Shown here: piece after piece, positions 25,761 to 34,915 of the stretch
Position numbering within the stretch: the first letter of the stretch is position 1
Layout: every line of letters begins with the position of its first letter
NCBI GenBank assembly: GCA_963739045.1
Contig: CAVTYY010000004.1
Coordinates: 186,001-250,000 of the forward strand
Direction of reading: 5' to 3'
Length of the DNA: 64,000 nt
DNA from: Halobacillus_B sp963739045
GTDB taxonomy: Bacteria; Bacillota; Bacilli; Bacillales; Halobacillaceae
Notes under the pieces: model-generated
The model's input: the letters and a program-made list of their open reading frames with translations, nothing else
Told to the model about the DNA's origin: nothing
The model's database searches: none
Position numbers and translations under genes: made by a program

Positions 25761-26720
25761 CTATTGGTAAGCTGGATTAGTAATAAAGGGCTGAAAATGC
25801 TCTGCTACTACTGAAAGCTTATCCATATCAGAAACATCCTGCTCAAATAGTGGAATCCTGATTTTTTTCTGCTTCGTAAAGGTTTCGTCAATTTGCTTTA
25901 AATATTCTCTTTCCTGCTTCCGGCGTTTTGCTAAAAATTCTCCATCAGCATAGTCAGGGAGAACTTTATTGACGACGAGTGTTTTAACAGGAAGACGGTG
26001 CTTAGATAATTGGTTAAGGGCATTATTTGTTTCTAATATCGGAAGGCGTTCAGGAATCAGTACAAACATAAACTCAGTCCTTGATTCATCTAAAATAATA
26101 TCCCTCACTGCAGCGAACTTCTGCTTTCTTTTTTGAAGAACGTCGAATATAGGATCATCCACTGGCTCTCCATCATTGAGCAGTTGAGTGTAATCATCGT
26201 TAATTTTTTTCCTTCGTTCAATCATCCCGTCCATCCAAACGCTCATGAGTTCAGGCAGAGTAAGCAGCCGTATGGTATGGCCGGTAGGAGCCGTATCAAA
26301 GACAATTTTATCGAACTGATCTGCTTCTTCCAAAATGATAGAAGTAAGGCGGTCAAACAAAGCGGCTTCATCTGCGCCTGGGGAGGCGGCAGCCATGTCA
26401 ATTTGCCGGTGAACTTCTTCTACCATTCTCGATTTAACCAGACCCTCTAGATTATCTTTTACCCCTTCGATATATCGTTTAGATTCACGAACTGGATCCA
26501 CTTCACTGCCCCAGAGATTTTCAGCAAGCTTCGTTTTGCCATGGCCAAGAGGTTTATGAAATATGTCCCCAAGGTTATGGGCAGGGTCTGTTGAAATCAC
26601 TAACGTCCGCTGGCCGGCGTTTGCAAAGGCAAGCGCAAGGGCGGCAGAAGTCGTCGATTTGCCGACTCCTCCTTTCCCTCCGACAAAGAGGATATGAGGG
26701 CTTTGTTTTTCTGTATTCAT
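25761..26720 (-). CDS. ArsA/GET3 family ATPase linked to CstA
   Basis: The product is 319 aa from the ATG after AAAGGAG; an upstream in-frame ATG lies inside the neighbouring gene. GGKGGVGKST is the deviant Walker A with the signature Lys. STDPAHNLGD is switch I-like, and DTAPTGHTIRLL is the ArsA/GET3 switch II block. It is a single-domain ATPase with no cysteine at all, so it lacks both the arsenite-binding Cys of ArsA and the zinc CxxC of Get3. It closes a four- or five-gene run with the CstA permease and two small proteins that do carry Cys pairs. It may energise or help assemble that transporter. Confidence 0.88.
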   Translation of the reverse strand: MNTEKQSPHILFVGGKGGVGKSTTSAALALAFANAGQRTLVISTDPAHNLGDIFHKPLGHGKTKLAENLWGSEVDPVRESKRYIEGVKDNLEGLVKSRMVEEVHRQIDMAAASPGADEAALFDRLTSIILEEADQFDKIVFDTAPTGHTIRLLTLPELMSVWMDGMIERRKKINDDYTQLLNDGEPVDDPIFDVLQKRKQKFAAVRDIILDESRTEFMFVLIPERLPILETNNALNQLSKHRLPVKTLVVNKVLPDYADGEFLAKRRKQEREYLKQIDETFTKQKKIRIPLFEQDVSDMDKLSVVAEHFQPFITNPAYQ

Positions 26721-26734
26721 GAAGAAGCTCCTTT

Positions 26735-27001
26735 CTAACAGCAGCGAATTCCATCGAGAGGCGACTTTTCCATCCCCATGCGGAGATGCCAATCGTGGAA
26801 TTTCTCTATCATGTGCGGATAAAGTTCAAGCGTATAATAAAAGGCAGGATTAGGGATGCCGAGCATATCTGAATAGACTAGCAGCATAAACAAATCTTCC
26901 TCGTCCCTAAGTTCTCGTGCGACTTCCATTTTATGAGGCAGACTTAAAACTTCATCATAAAATGCGGCTAATCGCTTAAAAGAGAATTTCTTATCTTTCA
27001 T
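26735..27001 (-). CDS. Small CC-ending protein (cory-CC-star type)
   Basis: This 88-aa helical, charged protein ends exactly in ...DGIRCC and then the stop codon. A terminal Cys-Cys is the hallmark of the small family called cory-CC-star in databases, as I recall it. Its middle contains ELRDEEDLFMLLVYSDMLGIPNP. It overlaps the preceding gene by 11 nt and ends 14 nt before the ArsA-like gene, so it is co-translated with them. No biochemical role is known to me. The C-terminal thiol pair could bind a metal ion or be modified. Confidence 0.8.
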   Translation of the reverse strand: MKDKKFSFKRLAAFYDEVLSLPHKMEVARELRDEEDLFMLLVYSDMLGIPNPAFYYTLELYPHMIEKFHDWHLRMGMEKSPLDGIRCC

Positions 27002-27383
27002 AATGATACAGCCTTTCCTGGATCAGTTGATCATAGTTACTTATATTGTCTGTGCGGGTTCCATCCACAAACACAGCATTGTATTTAATATCCAACAAGA
27101 AATGCTTAATTGCTTCAGCTAAAGAAATATGATGTTTCCGAAACCTTTTTACAAAATACACGCTGATTGCCAGTAAATTTCGCGGGTCTACGAAAGTTAC
27201 GGACACTTCATTCCCGTATTTGTCCCTGGTTTTTTTATATAAATTTCCAAGGTTTTCACGGTCTTCCTTATGGTGATCGAATGCATCTTTCATAGAGACG
27301 AGCCCATCTTCATCATCACAAATGCCCCCGCAGCAACCCATCCCGATTTCCTTCTCCGGCCGGATAATTAACACTTCAACCAT
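26991..27383 (-). CDS. Protein with an N-terminal GCCGGIC motif, partner of the CC/ArsA pair
   Basis: The product is 130 aa with MVEVLIIRP, a beta-strand-like start, then GMGCCGGICDD at about residues 14-24 and a charged alpha/beta remainder (VTFVDPRNLLAISVYFVKRF, VFVDGTRTD). Spacing and size recall small thioredoxin-fold or ArsD-like proteins, but I cannot assign a family. An exceptionally strong ribosome binding site (AGGAGGTGATC) precedes the ATG. The stop overlaps the next gene by 11 nt. The three Cys near the N-terminus and the CC pair of the next protein suggest a thiol or metal relay. Confidence 0.75.
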   Translation of the reverse strand: MVEVLIIRPEKEIGMGCCGGICDDEDGLVSMKDAFDHHKEDRENLGNLYKKTRDKYGNEVSVTFVDPRNLLAISVYFVKRFRKHHISLAEAIKHFLLDIKYNAVFVDGTRTDNISNYDQLIQERLYHYER

Positions 27384-27389
27384 TGGGGA

Positions 27390-27527
27390 TCACCTCCTGA
27401 TCAATGGGAAAGCCGTGCAAAGTGGCACGACTTTCTTGTTATCTGGAACTATAAATGGTTTACGCATGATAAATTTATTGCGGATAAACGCCTTATTCTG
27501 CTCCAGGTCCTTCCTACTCGTGTTCAT
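27390..27527 (-). CDS. Possible 45-aa protein between CstA and the GCCGGIC protein
   Basis: The ATG lies 5 nt after the CstA stop. The frame runs 45 codons and ends at a TGA that overlaps the ribosome binding site of the next gene. The product is basic (MNTSRKDLEQNKAFIRNKF... LCTAFPLIRR) with one Cys. Tight packing on both sides suggests translational coupling. Its own ribosome binding site is weak (AAGAGTG), and I recognise no family, so it may be chance. Confidence 0.4.
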   Translation of the reverse strand: MNTSRKDLEQNKAFIRNKFIMRKPFIVPDNKKVVPLCTAFPLIRR

Positions 27528-27532
27528 GCGCT

Positions 27533-29269
27533 CTAAGCACTCTTGCTGACACTGTCGTCCGCTCCTTTGCGAATGGCAGAAAAAGCGGTCAATAATATCC
27601 AGAAGGTGAAAACAAGAATGATGGCACCGAAACTGAACAACAGCCAGTCGCTCCCTGAACCCCATGGTGCCCATTGGGTTAGAACTTGCGAAACCATGGC
27701 CCATAGAGTTACAAACATGAGGAACAACATCGGAACCATAGTCGGCCAATAGTTTCGTCCCTGACGCTTCAGCCATATAGATATCAAGAGTAAACTGATG
27801 CCCGCCAGCAGCTGGTTAGAAGTCCCGAATAGGGGCCAAAGCAAGTAGCCGCCAGATCCGAATCCTTTGGGTCCCTGAGGCAGTATAGTCAGGGCCGCGC
27901 TAGAAACTACAGCGGCTGTAGTGGCCACGTGGGCTTTTGTTAATGGTTTAATCTTATATTCCGTTCCTAATTCAGCAATAATATATCTCATTAACCGTAC
28001 GGATGAATCCAGCGTTGTCGCTGCGAAGCTTACTACAATGACAGATACAATAGTGGAAGCTACCGCCGCCGGAATTCCTAAGCCGGCAGCAAGCTGAGCT
28101 GCCCCTTTAATAAACACTCCTAACCCGGCATCACTAGCAGCTGTAAAGCCGCTGTATGTTGCACGGAATTCCTCAGCTGTAGGGAAGAAGGTGATAACAG
28201 CAATGATCGCTACTAAGGCAAGGGCACCTTCGCCAACGGCTCCTAAATAGCCAACAAATCTTGCATCCTTTTCATTGCTTAGCTGCTTAGAAGAAGTTCC
28301 CGAGGAAACTAACCCGTGGAATCCTGAAATCGCTCCGCAGGCAATTGTAATAAACAATAGCGGAAACCATGAAGTATCCGCATTGCTGTTGCTTACTGGA
28401 GCAGTTATTTCTGGATTTGTAAATAAGAGACCTAAATAGAGTAGACCTAACCCCACTATTAATTGATGAGAATTGATATAATCCCTAGGTTGAAGCAGCT
28501 TCCATACAGGAAGGGTGGAAGCGATGTAAACATAAACCATAAGAACGATGATCCAGGCGAAAAATGCTAGAGAAGTGGCGTCCATCCCAAATAATGATGT
28601 GGCCCCCTCACCGCCAAAGTATTTAACGAGATCAATCTGCAATGCCGGTACATAACTCGCAAGAATTGCGGTTGCGTACATTACTGCAAGAGCCACTATG
28701 GATGGAAGCAGCATGTTGCCCTTCCGCTTATAAACACTGTAGCCAATCCAAACCGCTAAAGGAATCTGAATAAATACCGAGAGAACACTTGCCGGAAAGG
28801 ATATGAACAACTTAGCAATAACCCAGGCAAACACAGCGTTTACCATTAACACTAATAATAAAATAATGAATAAGAACAACACTTTCGCACGCTGTCCAAT
28901 CAGTTTGCTGGCAAGCGTCCCTACTGATTGACCTTTATTGCGCAAAGATAAGACTAATGTTCCGAAATCATGAACGCCTGCTGCAAACATAGTTCCAAGC
29001 AGCACCCATAGTATGGCAGGAAGCCATCCCCAGTAAACAGCTATCGCAGGCCCGACAATCGGCGCAGCGCCTGCTACGGATGTGAAATGATGTCCCCAGA
29101 GAACAAATTTATTAGTAGGAACAAAATCCACCCCATCTTCGTACTTATGAGCAGGTGTTACATAGTTTGGATCTAAACGATAGATTCGTTCTGCAAGAAA
29201 CTTGGAATAATACTTATAACCTAAAATAAACACAATACCACCAGCTATGGCTAACCAAATACCACTCAT
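27533..29269 (-). CDS. cstA: Carbon starvation protein A family transporter
   Basis: This is a polytopic membrane protein of 578 aa with about 16 segments. The opening GGIVFILGYKYYSKFLAERIYRLD and the blocks KFVLWGHHFTSVAGAAPIVGPA, GFHGLVSSGTSSKQL and LLWPLFGTSNQLLAG are characteristic CstA stretches. CstA proteins take up pyruvate or peptides. I start at the ATG 6 nt after AGGAGG; an earlier in-frame start at 29308 lacks a site. It is the first gene of the run with the GCCGGIC, CC-ending and ArsA-like proteins. A cre-like box lies in its leader. Confidence 0.92.
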   Translation of the reverse strand: MSGIWLAIAGGIVFILGYKYYSKFLAERIYRLDPNYVTPAHKYEDGVDFVPTNKFVLWGHHFTSVAGAAPIVGPAIAVYWGWLPAILWVLLGTMFAAGVHDFGTLVLSLRNKGQSVGTLASKLIGQRAKVLFLFIILLLVLMVNAVFAWVIAKLFISFPASVLSVFIQIPLAVWIGYSVYKRKGNMLLPSIVALAVMYATAILASYVPALQIDLVKYFGGEGATSLFGMDATSLAFFAWIIVLMVYVYIASTLPVWKLLQPRDYINSHQLIVGLGLLYLGLLFTNPEITAPVSNSNADTSWFPLLFITIACGAISGFHGLVSSGTSSKQLSNEKDARFVGYLGAVGEGALALVAIIAVITFFPTAEEFRATYSGFTAASDAGLGVFIKGAAQLAAGLGIPAAVASTIVSVIVVSFAATTLDSSVRLMRYIIAELGTEYKIKPLTKAHVATTAAVVSSAALTILPQGPKGFGSGGYLLWPLFGTSNQLLAGISLLLISIWLKRQGRNYWPTMVPMLFLMFVTLWAMVSQVLTQWAPWGSGSDWLLFSFGAIILVFTFWILLTAFSAIRKGADDSVSKSA

Positions 29270-29289
29270 AAAAACCCTCCTCTGAAAAA

Positions 29290-29303
29290 TGTATGCGCTT
29301 CCA
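29290..29303 (-). promoter_or_regulatory. Weak cre-like box before cstA
   Basis: TGTATGCGCTTCCA (plus strand) matches the CcpA consensus TGWAANCGNTNWCA at all but two positions. It lies about 20 bp upstream of the cstA ATG. Carbon catabolite control of cstA is known in Bacillus, so the site is plausible. Confidence 0.4.
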
Positions 29304-29614
29304 ATCATTTACCATTATACAACAATATTTTTAATACTAGCAAACTAGTTTACTGATTCTTCCGAAAATAAGACAATATGAGGATAAACATTTATTATCG
29401 ACAAAACCTCAGATATTTCCCAGGAAATAATATATGAAAGTGTCCAAATAAATCGAAACTTGAATAGATTTCTATATAATGGAAGGGTTTGTTACAAGAT
29501 TTTAAATAAAATGTAACTCACATTCGAAGCTAGTTGCGGTATGATAGGAAAATAAATTGCAATACTTTGTAGTAAATTGTCTAATCACAGCTATCTATTG
29601 AACGAGGTGAAACA
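29304..29614. other. Divergent intergenic region between cstA and the LCP gene
   Basis: About 310 A+T-rich bases hold the promoters of both divergent genes. I see no open frame with a ribosome binding site other than that of the LCP gene, and no clear stem-loop. I cannot place -35/-10 pairs with confidence. Confidence 0.5.
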
Positions 29615-30580
29615 ATGGAACAGAAACGCATAAGAAGACGGAGAAAAAGACGATTGAAGAAAAAGTGGAAAGTGATATTTACTAGTTTTCTCATTTTGTT
29701 TTTAGCAGGCGGTGCCTATCTTTACAGCATTTATGCAGAAGCAAAAAGTACAGTAAATGACAAAATTCATAAACAAGTCTCCTCAATTGATCATGAGCAG
29801 ACTCAAGAGAAAATTAAAAATGAAAAACCGCTTAATATCTTACTCATGGGAGTGGATGAACGGGAGGGGGATTCGGGCAGATCGGATGCTCTTATGGTCC
29901 TGTCAGTTGATCCCGCCCATAATCGAAGTCAGCTGATCAGCATTCCGCGCGATACGCGAGCTACTTTAGTTGGCGGAAACTCTTCGCACTCAGGAACCAA
30001 GGACAAAATCAATCACGCGTATGCTTATGGCGGCGCGGATATGTCAATTAACACCGTGGAAAATCTGCTGGATATTGATCTTGATTACTATGTGAAGATG
30101 AATATGGAAGGCGTGACCGAGATGGTTGATGCTGTTGGCGGAGTTACCGTTAATAATGAGATCGATTGGTATGATGAAGGTTATTATAAAAAAGGCTATC
30201 ACTATGAAAAAGGACCAATACAGTTAGATGGAGATCAAGCCCTGGGTTATGTAAGAATGCGCCACGAGGATCCTAAGGGAGACGTAGGAAGAAATGAACG
30301 GCAGCGGAAGGTTATTAAAGCCATAATAGATAAGGGGTCCAGTATTAAGTCCGTCAGTCGGATGTCCGATATGCTGGATGTCCTGGGCAATAATATGGCG
30401 ACCAATATGGATTTTGATATGATGAAAGATATGCTGTTGAACTATCGAAGCGCTAAAGAGAACCTGACAACCTATCAAATGACCGGTCAGAATGAAAGAA
30501 TTGATGGGATATTCTACTATCAAGTACCTGACGAGGAAATCCAAAAGGTTCATGATAAAATCAAAGCCTATAATTCTTAA
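29615..30580 (+). CDS. LytR-CpsA-Psr (LCP) family cell wall polymer transferase
   Basis: The product is 321 aa. A strongly basic cytoplasmic tail (KRIRRRRKRRLKKKWK) precedes one membrane anchor (about 19-40), then the extracellular LCP domain. Conserved blocks are NILLMGVDERE, SDALMVLSVDP, QLISIPRDTRA with the diphosphate-binding arginines, KINHAYAYGG, and VGRNERQRKVI. It attaches teichoic acid or another anionic polymer to peptidoglycan. GAGGTG lies before the ATG. It is a single gene, convergent with the permease that follows. Confidence 0.92.
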   Translation: MEQKRIRRRRKRRLKKKWKVIFTSFLILFLAGGAYLYSIYAEAKSTVNDKIHKQVSSIDHEQTQEKIKNEKPLNILLMGVDEREGDSGRSDALMVLSVDPAHNRSQLISIPRDTRATLVGGNSSHSGTKDKINHAYAYGGADMSINTVENLLDIDLDYYVKMNMEGVTEMVDAVGGVTVNNEIDWYDEGYYKKGYHYEKGPIQLDGDQALGYVRMRHEDPKGDVGRNERQRKVIKAIIDKGSSIKSVSRMSDMLDVLGNNMATNMDFDMMKDMLLNYRSAKENLTTYQMTGQNERIDGIFYYQVPDEEIQKVHDKIKAYNS

Positions 30581-30619
30581 TATAAATGGCCTTTAGAACA
30601 AGAAAATTTACTCATCAAT

Positions 30620-30700
30620 AAACCCGAACCAATGATGAATATTGGTTCGGGTTTTCTTTGTTTTGAATTTAATGAAGATGCCGTTTCGTCCATCTGACCG
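30620..30700. repeat. ACCCGAACCA stem-loop element, copy 2
   Basis: AAACCCGAACCAAT (30620-30633) pairs with ATTGGTTCGGGTTT (30641-30654), then TCTTTGTTTTGAA and a tail with CCGTTTCG. It lies between two convergent genes and can terminate both. Confidence 0.75.
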
Positions 30701-30752
30701 AGAGTACGGCCAAGCATCCGTTTTTTCACTTTTATCCTGAATCTATTTCCAA

Positions 30753-32180
30753 CTAAAAAATAACCATTGCGAGACACGTGGATATAATTAAACCAATCGT
30801 TACAGGAAAGAAATTCTTCCTCACTAGTTCCATTACAGGGACACCGCAGAATCCGGCGATCGCAATCATAGAAGACCAGGCAATAATCGTACCTCCACCC
30901 GTCCAAATGGAGCCCATCTGTCCAATCGCTGCTAAGGCAGCCGGGTCAATATGGCTATTGGCGAGCGAAGCGGATAAAGCTCCGGTAAGTGGAAGACCTG
31001 AAAACCCTGAACCGTCAAGTCCAGTAATAATCCCAATGATAAGGATACTGAAAGCTGCTAGGAAGGCGCTTTGAGGGAGAAAGCTTTGTGTAGATTCGAC
31101 CAAATCAAACAACAGCGCCGGCGCTGCATCCGGGGAAGATGATAGGATCTCACCTGCAAAATCGGAACTGCCTAAGAAGAAGAAACCGGCAATGGGAATG
31201 ACTGGACCCATCGCTTTAAAGGCAAATACAAAACCTTCAGTAATATGATCGCTAATGTAATCTAAGGAACGATGCTTTCCGAATGCTACCGTCGATAAAA
31301 GTAAAAGAATTACTGCAACTCCTCCGATTAATGCCGCCCCGGATCCGCCTTCAAATCCACCCATTCTTCCAGAATTAAGTTTTGCGTAAACCATATAAAT
31401 CATTACTGCAAGCATAGAAATAGGGACTAATAGAGCAAATACCTTACTCCATAATGTTAGATTTTTACCATTTTCGGTATGCTTTCCTTCATCTTTGAGT
31501 CCTTGCATGGAACGTATTTCCATTTCATTAAGAGGATCATGCTTCGTTCTAAAGCTGTTTTTGTTAAGAAAGTAAGCAAGACCAATAGCGATAGCTCCGG
31601 TTATGAGGGAAAGGATAAGAGCTTTATCCATAACACCTGCTGTTTGAATTCCTGCTGCTTTAGCTGATAAACCCGGCGCTACTTGAATGACATAATCTGA
31701 GGATAAAGCCATTCCTTGACCAGCAAGGGTCACCGCTGCCGCTGCCATCATAGCTGGCAGTCCTGCTCGAATCGCGGCAGGCACGAGCAACGCACAAATA
31801 AGGGGTACAGCAGGGGTCGGCCAGAAAAACAAAGATATAATATATGTGACGGCAACCAATACAAAGAAAGAGATATGGCTGTTCACCATAATTTTCTGCA
31901 ACGGCTGAATCATGCGGCGATCAGCACCAAGATCCCGTAACGAATGGAGTAAGGCCACCATGAACGTAATAATTAGAAAGATGTTGAAAAGTTCTTTCGC
32001 TGCCACTAAATTCGCCATAAATACACCCGTGAACCCACTGACTAAATTGCCGTTAAAAACCCAGGCTACAAGAAACGTTCCAAGTAAAGTCGGCAGTACC
32101 ACACCTTTACGGAAGATCATTGTTATGATGATAAGCAATGTGAAAACTCCGTAAATCCAATGGGAAAGAGTTAATTCCAT
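30753..32180 (-). CDS. Polytopic permease, ion-transporter-superfamily-like (carboxylate uptake possible)
   Basis: This 475-aa protein has about 12 membrane segments. There are two re-entrant-like stretches rich in small residues (FFWPTPAVPLICALLVPAA and GLDGSGFSGLPLTGALSAS), as in anion permeases of the IT superfamily (DcuC, GntP and CitMHS types). I cannot name the exact family. It is divergent from a CitS/CitT-like two-component system that in turn precedes a tricarboxylate transporter. A di- or tricarboxylate substrate is therefore a reasonable guess, no more. The intergenic region it shares with citS holds a cre-like site. Confidence 0.6.
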   Translation of the reverse strand: MELTLSHWIYGVFTLLIIITMIFRKGVVLPTLLGTFLVAWVFNGNLVSGFTGVFMANLVAAKELFNIFLIITFMVALLHSLRDLGADRRMIQPLQKIMVNSHISFFVLVAVTYIISLFFWPTPAVPLICALLVPAAIRAGLPAMMAAAAVTLAGQGMALSSDYVIQVAPGLSAKAAGIQTAGVMDKALILSLITGAIAIGLAYFLNKNSFRTKHDPLNEMEIRSMQGLKDEGKHTENGKNLTLWSKVFALLVPISMLAVMIYMVYAKLNSGRMGGFEGGSGAALIGGVAVILLLLSTVAFGKHRSLDYISDHITEGFVFAFKAMGPVIPIAGFFFLGSSDFAGEILSSSPDAAPALLFDLVESTQSFLPQSAFLAAFSILIIGIITGLDGSGFSGLPLTGALSASLANSHIDPAALAAIGQMGSIWTGGGTIIAWSSMIAIAGFCGVPVMELVRKNFFPVTIGLIISTCLAMVIF

Positions 32181-32350
32181 AGTGTATCCTCCTTGAGCTC
32201 AATACTCTAGGAGTAGGTTATGCTGCAAGAGACGGACCGGTGAGAGGGGAGGGTAACGGAACGGAACGTACAGAGATTAAGAGGATCATAGTAGCTCTAA
32301 ACATTTTCCAAGTTCAGGCTTTAAGTATAGTATGTTAAACTAAATAAAAA

Positions 32351-32364
32351 TTAAAGCGTTCTCA
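32351..32364 (+). promoter_or_regulatory. cre-like box before the citS-like kinase
   Basis: TTAAAGCGTTCTCA matches TGWAANCGNTNWCA at 13 of 14 positions. It ends 16 nt before the kinase ATG. CcpA bound here would block transcription of the two-component system on preferred sugars. Confidence 0.6.
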
Positions 32365-32380
32365 TAAGGGGCTGTCCACC

Positions 32381-33979
32381 ATGAAAAATAAACTCCAGGT
32401 TTCTCTTAAAACTAAAATACTCGGACTGATCCTCACGCTCATTATTATCATCATCATTTCTCTTGCCGGAATATTCGCTTATTGGGAGAAAGAACAGACG
32501 GAAAAGCAGATGGGCGAGCTTGCTCTCCAGGTGGCTACCACGGTATCCTTTATCCCCTCTATTCGTGAAGCTTTTCAGACGACCAACCCGTCCTCAGTCA
32601 TTCAGCCGATTGCTCAACGAGTTCAGAAGCAAGTAGGAGCCGAATTTATCGTTGTAGGAAATAAAGAGGGAGTGCGATATGCACATCCAGATGAATGGAA
32701 AATTGGACAAAAAATGGTGGGGGGAGATAATAAACGAGCTTTGGAAGGGAGAGAGTATTACATATCAAGAGCGGTCGGAACGCTTGGCCCCTCCTTAAGA
32801 GGTAAAGCTCCCATCCTGAATGAACAGGGAAAAGTAATAGGAATTGTTTCTGTTGGATTTTTAATTGAAGACATTCACACAGCGTTTATCAAGAAATTAA
32901 AGAAGATTGCTGGTATTTCTATAATAGTCTTAGTAATCGGCATTGGCGGTGGCCTGTTACTTACCCGGAGCATACGTAAAGACACGATGGGGCTTGAACC
33001 ATATCAAATCGCTTCCTTGTTTCGTGATAGAGAAGCTGTGCTTTCCTCCATAAGGGAGGGGATTATTGCGATTGATCAGGACAGCAGAGTCACCATGATA
33101 AATCAATCCGCTAGAAACATGCTTTCTATTGAACAAGATGTAACAAAGAAACTCATTCAAAACGTTTTTCCTAAAACAGAGATGACCCGAGTCTTGCATT
33201 CTGGTGTGAGCGAAAAGGACCGGGAGCTTTCATTAAATGATCGCACCATTATTGTTAATCGCACGCCATTACTTGAAGGAAGCAAAGTTGTCGGGGTGGT
33301 GGCAAGCTTCAGAGATAAGACTGAAGTAAGAGAAATGGTTCAAGCTTTGTCCGAGGTGAAACGCTATTCCGAGGGGCTGCGTTCCCAGACCCACGAATTT
33401 ACAAATAAAATGTACGTCCTGTTAGGTTTATTGCAGTTAGGAAATTATCAAGAAGCTATGGATGTCATTCAATCTGAATTTCAAACCTCACAATCTCATA
33501 CAAGAAGTTTAGATCCCATTATGGATGAGACAGTGAAAGCGATTATCTTGGGAAAACTAAGTAAAGCCTCAGAGTTGAAGGTTGATTTTACGATTGATGA
33601 AGAAACCTTTTTAGAGGAGATGCCTCCTCATATTAATCGTTCAAAGTTAATTACCATCTTAGGAAATTTAATAGATAATGCCTTTGAAGCTGTAAGTCAT
33701 CAGCAGGAAAAACATGTGCAGTTTTCAGCGGCAGATATCGGCAATGAGATCATCTTTGAGATTACAGACAATGGACCGGGAATTTCAGACGACATAATGC
33801 CTTATATATTTTTTAGAGGATTTTCTACGAAAGAAGGAAGCCAGAGAGGGTACGGGCTGTCCAATGTGAAAGAAATTATCGATGAGTTAGGTGGAACATT
33901 TGAAATAAGCCAGCCTTCTGGAGGTGGAACTGCTTTTACTATATTTCTCCAGAAGCAAAGAGAGGAGCAGACAGGATGA
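32381..33979 (+). CDS. CitA/DcuS-type sensor histidine kinase
   Basis: The product is 532 aa. Two membrane segments (about 11-34 and 174-195) enclose an extracytoplasmic PAS-like sensor (RYAHPDEWKIGQKMVGGD, GRKAPI-type carboxylate pocket). A cytoplasmic PAS domain (about 215-310) follows, then the phosphoacceptor region with His338 in SQTHEFTNKM, the form typical of the CitA/DcuS/DctS subfamily. The ATPase domain has GNLIDNAFEA, DNGPGIS and GYGLSNVKEII. It senses an external di- or tricarboxylate and signals to the regulator gene that overlaps it by 4 nt. Confidence 0.92.
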   Translation: MKNKLQVSLKTKILGLILTLIIIIIISLAGIFAYWEKEQTEKQMGELALQVATTVSFIPSIREAFQTTNPSSVIQPIAQRVQKQVGAEFIVVGNKEGVRYAHPDEWKIGQKMVGGDNKRALEGREYYISRAVGTLGPSLRGKAPILNEQGKVIGIVSVGFLIEDIHTAFIKKLKKIAGISIIVLVIGIGGGLLLTRSIRKDTMGLEPYQIASLFRDREAVLSSIREGIIAIDQDSRVTMINQSARNMLSIEQDVTKKLIQNVFPKTEMTRVLHSGVSEKDRELSLNDRTIIVNRTPLLEGSKVVGVVASFRDKTEVREMVQALSEVKRYSEGLRSQTHEFTNKMYVLLGLLQLGNYQEAMDVIQSEFQTSQSHTRSLDPIMDETVKAIILGKLSKASELKVDFTIDEETFLEEMPPHINRSKLITILGNLIDNAFEAVSHQQEKHVQFSAADIGNEIIFEITDNGPGISDDIMPYIFFRGFSTKEGSQRGYGLSNVKEIIDELGGTFEISQPSGGGTAFTIFLQKQREEQTG

Positions 33980-34653
33980 CACGAGTTGTAATTGCTGAAG
34001 ATGACTTTCGAGTAGCTGGGCTGCATGAGAAATTTTTGCATGGAATGGATCACATTGAAATTGCAGGTAAAGCACTGAATGGAGAAGATACACTGAAATT
34101 AGTAGAAGAAACGCAGCCTGACCTGCTTTTACTGGATGTGTATATGCCAGATCGGCTCGGGACGGATTTATTGCATGAGATAAGACAGATTACGAATGAG
34201 CTTGATATTATCATGATAACCGCCGCTACAGATAAAGCTATGATCTCACAGTCGCTTAATTACGGAGTGCTGGACTATATTATAAAACCTATTTCAATGG
34301 AGCGCTTTCGGTCTACGATTGAAGCTTACCAAGAGAAACGGCAGCTCATTGATAATCATCACACTCTTGATCAAAGCATAGTCGACCAGCTTATAGGCAA
34401 ACAGCAAAGAGATCCATTGGGACAGCCTGAGCCAAAGGGGATTGATACGATCACGTTAAAAAAAGTGAGAAAGCTATTAAAAGATTATGCAAGTGAAGGA
34501 ATCACTGCAGAACAAGCGAGCGATCATATGGGAGCTTCCAAAACAACAGCGAGAAGATATTTAGAACATTTAATATCTGTAGGAGAAGGAAAGGCGGAGA
34601 CTAAATACGGGAAAGTTGGCAGACCAGAACGAAAATACTTTTATCAAGACTAG
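33976..34653 (+). CDS. CitB/DcuR-type response regulator
   Basis: The product is 225 aa. The receiver domain has the acidic pair E8/D9/D10, the phosphoacceptor Asp54 in LLLDVYMPD, the switch Thr in MITAATD and the Lys in YIIKPIS. The C-terminal part contains the helix-turn-helix GITAEQASDHMGASKTTARRYL of the CitT/DcuR class. The start overlaps the kinase stop. The obvious target is the tripartite transporter operon that follows. Confidence 0.92.
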   Translation: MTRVVIAEDDFRVAGLHEKFLHGMDHIEIAGKALNGEDTLKLVEETQPDLLLLDVYMPDRLGTDLLHEIRQITNELDIIMITAATDKAMISQSLNYGVLDYIIKPISMERFRSTIEAYQEKRQLIDNHHTLDQSIVDQLIGKQQRDPLGQPEPKGIDTITLKKVRKLLKDYASEGITAEQASDHMGASKTTARRYLEHLISVGEGKAETKYGKVGRPERKYFYQD

Positions 34654-34682
34654 ACTTCAATCAGTGGAGTCTAGTTTTTTTG
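34649..34682 (+). terminator. Terminator of the two-component genes
   Basis: ACTAGACT (34649-34656) pairs with AGTCTAGT (34668-34675), followed by a run of seven T. Confidence 0.85.
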
Positions 34683-34835
34683 TTGTATGGGGAAAGGATA
34701 GTGCCAGAAATGTGAAGGAAGATCGCTTCACACCGCTGCTCGTCTTATGCTGGTCGGGGCAGAACAGACGCTTCTACATTAGGGGAATAATTTTTATGAT
34801 TTTTATTCGGTTTATTTTTTAAAAGAAACTAATTT

Positions 34836-34849
34836 TGAAAACGGTTACA
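34836..34849 (+). promoter_or_regulatory. Perfect cre site upstream of tctC
   Basis: TGAAAACGGTTACA matches TGWAANCGNTNWCA at every defined position. It lies 66 bp before the tctC ATG, in the promoter region. CcpA repression of tricarboxylate uptake is expected. Confidence 0.75.
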
Positions 34850-34915
34850 TAGTGAGGATAGTCCTTTAAGATTTAATTATAAACATTCAAATTATTCTAA
34901 AAAGGAGAGGGATTT

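Noticed and set aside
34616..34822. A 68-codon frame following the response regulator
   Set aside because: It begins inside the regulator gene, crosses the terminator hairpin and lacks a ribosome binding site.
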